A DNA stretch of 64,000 nt from Aptenodytes patagonicus (taxonomy: Eukaryota; Chordata; Aves; Sphenisciformes; Spheniscidae): positions 3,596,001 to 3,660,000 of the forward strand of contig NC_134982.1 of NCBI RefSeq assembly GCF_965638725.1, in the 5' to 3' direction. This document shows positions 54,331 through 64,000 of this stretch, piece by piece. The notes beneath the pieces are model-generated. The model was not told the origin of the DNA. It ran no database searches and saw nothing but the letters and a program-made list of their open reading frames with translations. The translations under genes were made by a program, and so were the position numbers. Positions within the stretch are counted from its first letter, which is position 1. Each line of letters opens with the position of its first letter.

Positions 54331-56413
54331 TTTATTACTAAATCGTTATCTAGCATTCATTAGACAACACTTATTCAGGTAAATGCTATTTATTATAATA
54401 TCTTTATTCTCCTCATTATTATAGAATAGAATAGCTGTTGTCCAGCCATCTGCCAGCTCTTTATGGCTTTGCAGAGGTGAGAGACGGGTGCGTTACGAGC
54501 AGTTGTTCTCAGCACCAAATCGCAATAGGACCCTAAGGGAGCTTGGGGGGTTTTAACGAGATGCTCTCGCTCGGTGGTTCCCAGACTTCCCAACCGTCGC
54601 TCAGACGTGCTCGAAGACCCCGTCCCCAAAGGGGTGTGAAACATCACCAGAAATACATCGTTCCTCTGAGGTCTACGTAGGTTTGGGGAGTCCCTGGGCT
54701 GGTCCTCGCAGGGTCCTGTGGAAAATCAGGGTGAAGTCCCCAGATTTGTGCTGGGCAGGGAGGAGCACAGCAGCCCGGCCAGGCATTAAATGAAAGCGAG
54801 GACAAGAACACCGCTTTTTATCCCTTTTCAAATGATGTTTTTCCCCACAAAGACATTTTGATAAGAAAAAGTATTCTGTGTTATTTATTGCAATTCGCTC
54901 TGGGTATACAGTTGACTCCGCTGAAGATAAGGACCCTGGAACTGCAGAAACAGCATCACCAGTGAGATAAGCGACAGACATCAGCGCACAGAGGGTTTCC
55001 GTTTCAGACGGAGGACGTCAGACCCCCCGCTAGAATAAAAACTTCCAGCCCTACCCAAACACACGCAGCTAGAAATATTTTTTCCAGCTGAAGACCTGTC
55101 CTGGGATCTGTACAATACAGCAGCAAATTGTTGTGCGTGCACTGCATGTCTGCTAAGGACGTTTTGAATGCAAAAGGGGATTTTGAAATAACGCGTTCCT
55201 TCTTTTTTTCCCCTGCTTGAACGGTATGTTTTTGGTGGAGATGTCTGCATTCAGTGCAGAGGTTTTGGTCAAAGAGCTCCGTTTACTTTCCTGCAGATTT
55301 TAATTCAGGCCATTTGAGACTAAAATACACACAAAAATACACCTAACTGTGTCTTCACTAGCATTTTTGATGGCGTCGGCTCCGTGAAGGGTGATGATCC
55401 CAAATCAAACTTTCTGAGGCTCTGTTTCAAGCCCACCATTGCTTAAAGAGGTGGGAGGAGGTGAGGTGTCCATGGAGCGGACATCATTCTGATGTCGAGG
55501 CACCTCCGCTAATGACGGGCAGAGCAGTGAATTGCCCCCAAAGCCCTGCTCTCCGGAGCAAACGCGTTGGATCTGGGAAGGGACGGCTGATCCCAGAGGA
55601 GTTTGGGCCTCTGAGATGCTTAGTCAAGTCCTGCGAGCCCATTACTTGAGAGGGAGAAGATGCTCAGGCGTCAGGAAAACAGAGGGGGAGCGTGGGGAGT
55701 AGAGGGCTGGGGAGGAGGCATGAATTTCCCTGCGGCATCCCGGTGGCTTTGTCGCTCCTTGCTTCACCTTCCTCCTCTTCTTTTCTTTCCTAAGTTCCAG
55801 GTACCTTTGTGGAGTGACCCTTAGACCAGGCTGTTTTAGGTGAGCAAAGCCCCTGCCAGCCGCTGCCGATTAATTATTACTTCCATCCTCCTGCTTCCCA
55901 ACCTTGGGAAACTGCTCTGTATTGGGTAATTCCGATTTTTTTTTTTGTTCACAAATGGACAACAGTCAAAATATAACTCACTCATGCGCTTAAAACCCAT
56001 TTCCTACCAAAACTGCAGGTCGGAGACGAGAGACCCCTTTGGAAAGGGGTCCATGGATGGAGGGATGCCCATGGGGATGTCCCACCTCAGAGGCGGAGGT
56101 TAATCTGCACCAGGGCAGCGGTATTTGGGAGCAAGGTTTTGCCATGACGTTAGTGGCCTGGCAAAGGGACACGGCGGAGGCTGGCTGTTACGACACTGAG
56201 CACTTCAGCCCTCGGCACGATTTCCATTGGCACCTGCATCGGGAGCCAAGCGGGAGACCTTTGCTCAGCTTCCTATTAACCGTTTAGTTTTAATTAAAGG
56301 CATTCGCCAGTCAGCTGTCACTGCCCAGCTGGGAGACGAAATGGGTGGTCCCTAACCATCATGTCCACCTTTTTTTTTTTTTTTTTCACTGATCTGGCCA
56401 TTTTTGGTATTGC

Positions 56414-56429
56414 GGGGGGGGGGGGGGGG
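56414..56429. repeat. 16-base poly-G run
   Basis: An uninterrupted G run, flanked by a T tract (56371-56387) on the left. Confidence 0.85.
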
Positions 56430-56819
56430 AGATGGGTTTAAAGGGGGTGCTTAGGAAAAGAGGTGTGAGGTTGTGCCGGAGCTTTTGGGGAGGAAAGGGA
56501 GGAAAACCCTTATGCTGCATCATGCGCAGGGATGAAGGACTGAGCAATGCAAAAGTCCCCTTAGTCCAGCCTGAACTTGAACTCGAACCCCCTCCCACAT
56601 TGCGAATGGCCACTTTTGGGTGTGCACACCCAAGAAGGAGGGGGAATGCATCACCCTAATCTACCCCAAGTGCTTCGGTCCCAATGCCACCCGGCTGTCC
56701 CAAAGGGCTGGGGAGCTCAGGCTGCCCACGCCGTGCCCAGCCGCTGGCCGCAGCGCTGCAAGTACCGCTCTGACGGTGTGTGTGTCCCCCCCCGCCCCGG
56801 CACTGACATCTGTCCCTTG

Positions 56820-56893
56820 TGAGTCAGGGGGGGACAGCAACAGGGTGACCAGGCTGTCGGCCGGCCCTTATCTCCTTCCTCTCTGCCTTATCT
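56820..56893. promoter_or_regulatory. candidate AP-1 plus paired GATA/ETS cluster
   Basis: TGAGTCA (56820-56826) is a consensus AP-1 site. CTTATCT occurs at 56867-56873 and again at 56887-56893, exactly 20 bases apart (two helical turns), with CTTCCT (ETS-type) between them. A further CTGATAAC lies near 56976. This arrangement resembles haematopoietic or endothelial enhancers. Function is inference. Confidence 0.4.
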
Positions 56894-59800
56894 GCTTCCA
56901 GTAGAAATCGGATTGGGAACGGGCGCCCCGGGAGTGAGGCGGGGAGCTCGAAATGGAGTGGCCGATGGGGGCGGCTGATAACAGCGTTTCCTGGAGACGG
57001 AGCACTTGGGCAAGGACTCCTAGAAACAGCTTGCAGGGACGGCGAAGCTGAGATGGGTGAGATTAAAAAAAACCCCTCTGCAGCGCTGGATTCCTCATCT
57101 GCCTGCAAAACAGCCGGCGCTGAGATCCCGTGTGACACTTCGGAGGCGAAACAAAGCGGCGAGAGACCCTGAGGACCTGGGATGACTCTGCGAGGCTGGG
57201 GAAGATGGACGATGCTGGCGGCCGAAGCTGCAGCTCCCGTGAACTGGGAGTGAACAGGGCGGCTCTGCACCCAAAGCAGTGCAGGGAAGTGGGTGATGGC
57301 TGGAGATCAGGACTTGTCCTAAAAAACACCCCGAGGCAGCAAGGTCAGGTAACTGCCTGTGGGGTGAGTGACGTGGGTCACGCCGTGGTAAATACCCCTT
57401 GTAGGCAAGCACAGGTACGGTCCCCTGGGACCAGCGATGCAAACACGGGAGGGATTTGCACCAGGGCAACCCACTGCCGTGTGCCCTCATCCCATGCGTA
57501 GGTGGTCCCACGCGGTAGGGTGCAAATCACCCACCCCCCCCCCCCCCCCGCGAGGCCTTGGGCTGATGTGGGGTTGGGGTTTGCACACACAAGGGTGACA
57601 GTAAGGGACAGAGGCCACCGGTTGTCCTCCAGAGACCCCGGCTGAGTGCCCTGGGTGGAAAGCGTGGCGGTGCCCTGCCGTCTGGGCTCCCTTCCAGGCT
57701 CATCATGGGACTCCCAGCAAATCCGCCGGGGCAATCCGATCTCTGGGACGCCGGGCACCTATCCCTCCCTCCAGCACGTCGGGTTTTCCACGGTTTAAGG
57801 TGCCAAAGTTCATTGACAGTCCTGGCGGCTCTGGCACACCCACAGCCTGTGCCACCCTTCGTGGGACAACACAGGTCACCCAGCGAGGAGGAAAGAAAGC
57901 AAGGTGCCACAGGGATAAAGCCACTTTGCACCCGTATATAAAACCTTGGGGGAAAAAAAAAATAAAATCACCCTCGTGGCACATCCTACGTAAACACCAG
58001 AGGTTATATTGCTGCTAGTAGATGTTAGCTGGTTTTATTTCACGGAGCAGTCAGACTTGATGATGAAACTCTGTCTGAAGCTTCACGGAGACAAATGACA
58101 CATGTTTCCCAGTAGTCCTTGAATGGCTATCAAATGTGTCATAGTTAGGAGCCAGCCTGGAGGGACTTTTTCTCCAGTAGCTCCTATTCCAGGAAATGAG
58201 TCTGCCCTGTGCATTCCCTAAATTTGTCAGTGCTCTAGGAGGCATCTTTGTTAAAATTAGAAGGTCCGTTTTGGTAAAGTTTCTATTAAATCTTGAGTAA
58301 TTTAGGAGGTGAAATAACCACACAGTAAAAGTCTCCCATCTGTTCTGGGAAGAGATGATCGGCTCATTGGGAAACACAACTCGCCCAGGAGTGATGCAGT
58401 GCCATTTGCCCCTTTGCAGCTCTGCTAGGGGTCCGATGTGAAAGCTTCACGACCATGTCCTTGTGCTCCTGCTTGCACCAGCTCCCATGGCCCAGAGGGG
58501 ACTGTCACCCCCCCCACCCCCCCCCCCCAGCCCCGAGTGAGGTGCGCAGCCCCGTTACGTGCTCTCTGCACCACCCACACATCTTCGTGCGGATGTCAGC
58601 AGCTTGCACAACCCACGGGGCCGGGGTCAGGGACGTGGAGCACGGCTCCGGCTCCCAGGTCCCTTGGCACGCGTCCAGGCAAGCAACTTCATCTCCACTA
58701 TGGGGTGGCCACAAGAAAACTGAGGATTAGGAGTAGCGTCAGGTCCGCATGAGCCCCTCGGCGATGCTGGAAGGTTGCCTGGGGGCCCAGCCAGTTGGCA
58801 CGGGACAAAACTGTGCCAAGAAGCCCTCGAAGGATCCCCAGCGCGGAGTACTGTGGTCCTTTTGCGTAGCGTGGTACCCACCAAAACCACTCCAGTTTTC
58901 CCCTTTGCCTTCCCATCCTGGGCTGGGCTGGGACAGACCCAGGGCTGAGCTAAGGGCAGCACAGGGAAGGCTTGGTCAGCCCTGCACTACCCCAACCCCA
59001 AATATCTGACACGGACTAAATGACTGTGGCAGTATTTGAGCCACCACATCACCATCTTGAACTGAAACTACTGCGAGAAGAGCTTTTCCAAGCAGATGAG
59101 GCAGTCAAATGCTAGCAAAATCACAGAAAAAGCAAGTTTAAAAAAAAAAAATCCAGCGCCCCCCTCCCCCCCCCCCCTTGCCTCCCTCCCCATGAACTCT
59201 TTTGAACTGGGAAAAACCAAAACAAAACAGGGCTGAGTTCAGCCTCAGTTCAAGTCGTAGATAAAGTTCAACCTACTTCTAATTTTATCCCGATGGTTCC
59301 CACCAGAAAATAGGCTCCGGCGCGGCGCCGTGGGGGTAAGCCAGCCCTGACCCTTACCCCTCCGCCAGCCCCGCTGGGTGTCCCCCAAACCCCCTGCCCA
59401 CCAGCTGCCCCGTCCAGGTGGGACAGCGAGAACGAGGCCACGTGCCCCAGCCACGCGGTGGGAGCATCTCCCGGAGGCGGCCATGGTGTATCACCGTCCC
59501 ATGGGGCTGGTTGTCCCCCGCCGTGTCCAGCCAGGGCCACCCTGGGCCGGGCCAGGTCTCCACGTGGTGACTGCTGTTGGACTTGCCTTTGCTCAGGGCT
59601 CCTCTGGGGTTTGGGGTTTGGGTTTTTTTTTTTTTCATTGCTTCCCTTAGGAGTGGCGCTTTGATCCAGCGCCACGGGGGCAATTAGGTGGGGGAATTGG
59701 GAGGCAACGGGTTGTGCATGGAGGGGCGGGAGGGGCAGGGGGACATGAGGCTCCCTGCAAACCCCCTTGCAGCATTTCCACGGGTGACATCGATGCACAC

Positions 59801-62800
59801 GGCTGGTGGCGATTACTGGTGGGATTTTGGGATGCAAACCCGGCACACCCCAGGCAAAGTGTTTGCAGCAGCAGAAAGTGTTAAAAAGGGAGAAAACCCT
59901 TGTGCAAGGTGCTGGGGATCTAAACGGGAACTGCAGGGATGGTCACCTGTCCCCAAAAAGGTGAGTGCAGATGGGGACTGGCACAAGGACAACTCATGAT
60001 CCCTGAGGAGGAGATATCCTCGGCTGTGGAAAGGGAGCCGAGGCGGCCAAACGTGAGAGCACAGAGCTGGAGAGGGGAAGGAGCCCTGTCTGCAAACACC
60101 GAGGGAGCAAAGGGAAATTTAAGTTACAGGACAGAGAGCAAATGGGGGAAAAAAAAATGGGTAAATTGGGCTGAAAAACAGAAGCCAAGCAGCAGAGCCG
60201 GGTGATTTGGGCTTAGCCCCCGCCGGGAGAGCGGTGAGCCCCCGCAGCACCGCTTTTAAGTGCTCACAGAAGCAACAGAAATGCAATTTTTATATAAAGA
60301 ATATATACAGGAGGACGCGTCCATGCAATGATTGTAAAAACCACTTGCAGTCTCCACTGCAACACAATCCCTCTCCCAAATGCTTCATCACCCTCCCCCC
60401 CCCAAAAAAGACTGCGTTTATCTTTAGGAAATCAGCACAAAAGCTTGTTTTCTAACGAATGCGCCGCATTTTTGTGCTTTTAAAGAAGAGCACAGCAGAC
60501 CTGCAAACTGAGTTTGATTTCTCACACGAGTTGTAAAATACAGCCCTAGGGATAGAAGTTACCTTAGCTGTAAAACAATCCACGAACTGGATTTCACAAC
60601 CTTTGTCGTCTTTCTCTCCCCAGAGCAATATTTTACAGTGTTTGCCCTCAAACCAGTTTTTCATCAGACGACACGTGTAATTACCACCAGACAGGTTTTT
60701 GGTAACCCATCTCCTGACGCAGTTTTTCCTCCCACCCTCGTGCTGCGTAGCCGCCGATTTACCGAATCTGGCCTCTTCCAGACTTGCTTTGAAAGGTGAA
60801 TTTGAGCTTTTGGAGCTCAAAGTTTAAAAATATCAAAAAAACGTAATTTCAGAATTGATCTCTGAGCTTGAAGGGTGCTCTTCGCGCCCCAGCGTGCCGG
60901 TGGCATTAACTACTGGGAGACGTGGTCTCGCTTCTCTATTCACGGGGCTGATGGACGAGGAGAAATGCCTGGAGGTTTCTGTAGGATCAAGGGTTGGGCT
61001 GGGAGTTTTTGGGAGGGCCAAGCCCCAGCTATGGTCCCTGATTGCCCAGGAAGGTTTGGAGGGGAGATGGTAGGTGAAGAGGATGGTCCTGCAAGGCTGC
61101 TGGAGAGGATGAACCTCCAGGAGATTGGATCCATCCCATTGCGACGGGCCCTTCTGCAATGCATTAAAACGCAAATTTCCCCTTGGCACCAGCGCTGGGA
61201 CCTGTTTGGGGGACACTCACCTGCAGTGAGGGAGATACGCAGCTCTGGGGCACGGCTGGACGGCACACAGGAGGATTTCTCCCTGCCCAGGATAAGTCCA
61301 ACCTGTAGGAGAACCACCAGGATTCAGGAGATGTTATCGAGGCAGGGAGTAAGTAAATGCTGATCAGGATTTCTTTCGGGTTTTATCCCATGGACAAAAA
61401 AGTGCCAATGACGGATAGATTTGGCTGTGGTTGACACATGGGACCTGGGGAACCCCCAGCTCAGCCGATGCCTGACCACGGCACGTCAGGCTGATGCTGC
61501 TCATGACCCGCCTGGGCACGGCACCCTGGTTCCGGCTCCTGGCCCGTGCCAGAGAAAAGCCCAGGCTCCTGCAGAGCTCACTATTGTTATTTTTAAAGGT
61601 AAGAGCGAGCTGCTTGTTCCCCATCTCCACGCGTAGGATGACAGGTAGAAGGAACTCCTCTCTGGTGCATGCATGAAGCAAAAGCCGATGGGATTTATCT
61701 CTCGGACCAGGAAGCCCGGGGACCCCGCCGGTACCTCCGAGCATCCCCCAAGTGAAACCCAGGCTCGGTGCTGCCTGCAGAAGTGTGGGAACGGTCTCCG
61801 TAACCACCCATTTGGACTTCGCACAGGTCCTAGACGCCGGGGAATCTCAGGGACCGCTTTCTCCACCTCTCACGCACATGCAGACACTCATTGCGGTCCA
61901 GTTCCTCAGCCGGTTGTATTCACCGCACCTTCACCAGTTGCAAAGGCACCGATCTGCTCCAGGACCTGGTTTCTTCTCACAGCTCCATCATCAACGACCG
62001 CCGTGGGGTCACCGGCAGCACCAGCGGGGTCTGTGCAGCTCCCTCCCCGTCTTGGCTGCGGGGCCACATGTTCATGTCATGTATTTGGGCGTCTAAGAAC
62101 GACGCGTGTGGGGACAGACATTAAACCGATGCATTTCCCTGCGGCGGGGCTGGGAGAAGAGGCGCAGAGGCTGAAGCAAGCCCAGGACCACGCAAAGCGC
62201 GGTGGAGGTGGTTGCTCCCATCAGACCTTCGCCACCTCCCGGCATCGCTTTCCCAAAGTGGAAACTTTTGACGGGAAAGCTCTATGGGAAGTTATTGAAA
62301 AGGTCGGTGCTAATGAAGTCCAAACACTTTGTTTAAATGTTATTGCTACAGCAACATAACATACATTGAAATGAAATGCTTTGTTTGGTGAAAAACTTGG
62401 ACGATTTTAGGGCAGAATGGAATTTTGAAATCTCGGCATTTCTCTTGAGAGGGACTTTGCATTTTTTCCCCATTAACTCTGTGGCATGGCTACGACTGGT
62501 GGGAAATGGTTAGCCGGCTTTGATCCGGCACGGGATGAGGCATCGGCTTAGCAGCCAATCCACCAAGGCTTTGCTCTTTGCAACGCCGCTAACCCACCTC
62601 GAAGGCTGCAGCTCCGAGGGGAGCGATGCCTTTGCACGGGACGGAGGAAGCCAAACCTCCCTAAGAAGGCTGCGCTTCGGTGGCCTGCCCTGGGACCATC
62701 CATCCTTGAGACCCTGCGCTCATCTTTAACAGCGAGGATAACCAGAGCAACTCTCCAAGAGTTACAGGCAGTGGCTGCGCCCCTGGAAATGTTTAAATCA

Positions 62801-64000
62801 TTAAATTATAGCCCAACGATGGGATTTTTTTTGCAGAAATTCAGCTCTAGGAATTAATTCAGAGAAGTCCTGAGCAGTGGGAAAGACAAAAAGCTAGGCT
62901 CAGCAGTCACATTTATGTAGCCACACAAGTCTCCGGCTTTATAATTAGCGATCACAATGTAGGATCCAAGACGAAGAGGCCGTGTAGTCCTGTAACGTGC
63001 ATTATTGTTTTAATATCGTCGTTCTTCTTGTTGCACCCCAAGCAATAATCATTTAAGCTACAGTTCAGCTTGCAAACACGGCAGCAATGCTGTTACGTTA
63101 AGTGCGAACATGCTTTGTCACTTAAGATTTATCTTCGTTACCCATTTTGCCACCAGCACGAGCATTTAACCCCCCCGCTTGTTATTCGGTATTAGAAGCG
63201 GAGCTGCTGGAAGAGGAGACCACCCCAGCTCTTTGCAGGTTTGCCGTGTTTTGGGAAAGCCAAGCAAACTTTGCTTCATGGGGTTTCTTTATTTGCTGCC
63301 GCCTGGGTTTTTGGCAGCCACGAGGAATTCACGGAAATATTCCTGTATCTTGAAAGCTTCACATCTGCAGCAATGCCCATCCATCTGCTCCAAAATTTTG
63401 GGTTTACCGCAGGTTATTTTCTCATTTAATGCATCTCGGTGGTCCCAGGGGCCCAGGGACCGTCCCCGCTCTCGGCTTGGCTGCTCCCGGCCCAACTCCA
63501 GTGCTGATAAGCTCTTCCCAAAGCTGGTCCAGATGCTCACAACCTTGATTCAGTGGAACAAGCCAAACTCCTGCTCCAGCACGCCATGGAGCTGTAGGGT
63601 CTGGCTGTAGGTTGGGGCGGTTGATGGGGATGTTTAGGGATGGATCCTTGGAAAGGGTGGCTTTGGAGGAGAGATTTGGATGGTTTTACCCCTCGTTTAC
63701 CAGCAGTGATTTGTCTCGCTGCGAAAGTTTCTCCCACTTGCTTGATGCAGCAACAGAAATTACGGGAAGGACCCGGGAGTAATTAGAAGTAACACGACAA
63801 AACCAGTTCCTACTGGGTCAGCTTTTCACTGGCAGATGGCACGAACCAGGTTTTCCCTGTGCTTTCATCAAAATAACCCAAAGCAACGTCTGACGATTGT
63901 CCAAAGGACTAAAGAGGGGGTTTATATATTTCTAATTTATAGCCCTACGCTATCATCCAGGAATGACCCCGTTGCCCATCACCAGACGTTTTGGGGAGGC

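Larger units (their letters stand above)
54331..64000. other. intergenic, no gene seen
   Basis: Mixed sequence with no supportable exon, tRNA or nameable repeat. G/C runs occur at 56414-56429, 57533-57549 and 58508-58529. Long frames such as 61673-62359 (228 codons) and 56824-57270 antisense have no domain, are covered by frames on the other strand, and lack splice context. The distal end is cut by the window. Confidence 0.5.

Noticed and set aside
61673..62359. 228-codon sense frame near the right end
   Set aside because: No recognisable domain, and other frames overlap it. I considered an exon of a neighbouring gene but nothing matches one that I know.
42890..64000. Possible antisense 3' exons of CTIF, the expected neighbour
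   Set aside because: No antisense frame shows an MIF4G-type domain or any CTIF segment I recognise, so no exon is called. It may lie beyond the window.

Overview
The window is vertebrate, and bird-like, nuclear DNA. The evidence is eight young CR1 LINE 3' fragments with the avian 3' tail (ATTCTATGA-type), several older CR1- and MIR-like fossils, GC-rich CpG islands with very long G and C runs, and one intron-containing gene whose protein is unmistakably SMAD7. I cannot name the species. Human SMAD7 lies at 18q21, which as I recall corresponds to chromosome Z in birds, so the window may be Z-linked. That is synteny inference and is not visible here.

The only protein-coding gene I can support is SMAD7 on the + strand. 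Four coding exons splice cleanly with GT-AG introns: 16169-16679, 17325-17378, 22583-22657 and 41003-41541. Together they give 392 codons plus TGA. Introns are 645, 5204 and 18345 nt. The promoter lies in a CpG island (about 14160-17120) carrying the palindromic Smad-binding element GTCTAGAC three bases from an E-box CACGTG. The 5' leader has several upstream ATGs. The 3'UTR (41542 to about 42885) is AU-rich, with a Pumilio element, seed matches for miR-15/16, miR-21, miR-25/92, miR-17 and miR-181, and a double poly(A) signal. SMAD7 is the inhibitory Smad that blocks TGF-beta/activin/BMP type I receptors and recruits Smurf ubiquitin ligases through its PY motif. The promoter element fits the known negative feedback loop in which TGF-beta signalling induces its own inhibitor.

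Upstream (1-14160) is intergenic. It holds an orphan CpG island at 4500-5062, three young CR1 copies and one old CR1/L3-type fossil at about 7520-7840. Intron 2 holds one CR1. Intron 3 holds three CR1 tails, a cluster of minisatellites (28560-31216) and several stretches dense in transcription-factor motifs. Downstream (42890-64000) is intergenic. It holds a 684-bp segment bounded by 31-bp inverted repeats (44067-44750) that looks like an unclassified DNA transposon relic, an adjacent MIR-like SINE, a CR1, a second old CR1 fossil at about 53920-54330 and a paired GATA/AP-1 motif cluster near 56850. I saw no exon of the genes that flank SMAD7 in human (CTIF, DYM), and no tRNA, rRNA or CRISPR.
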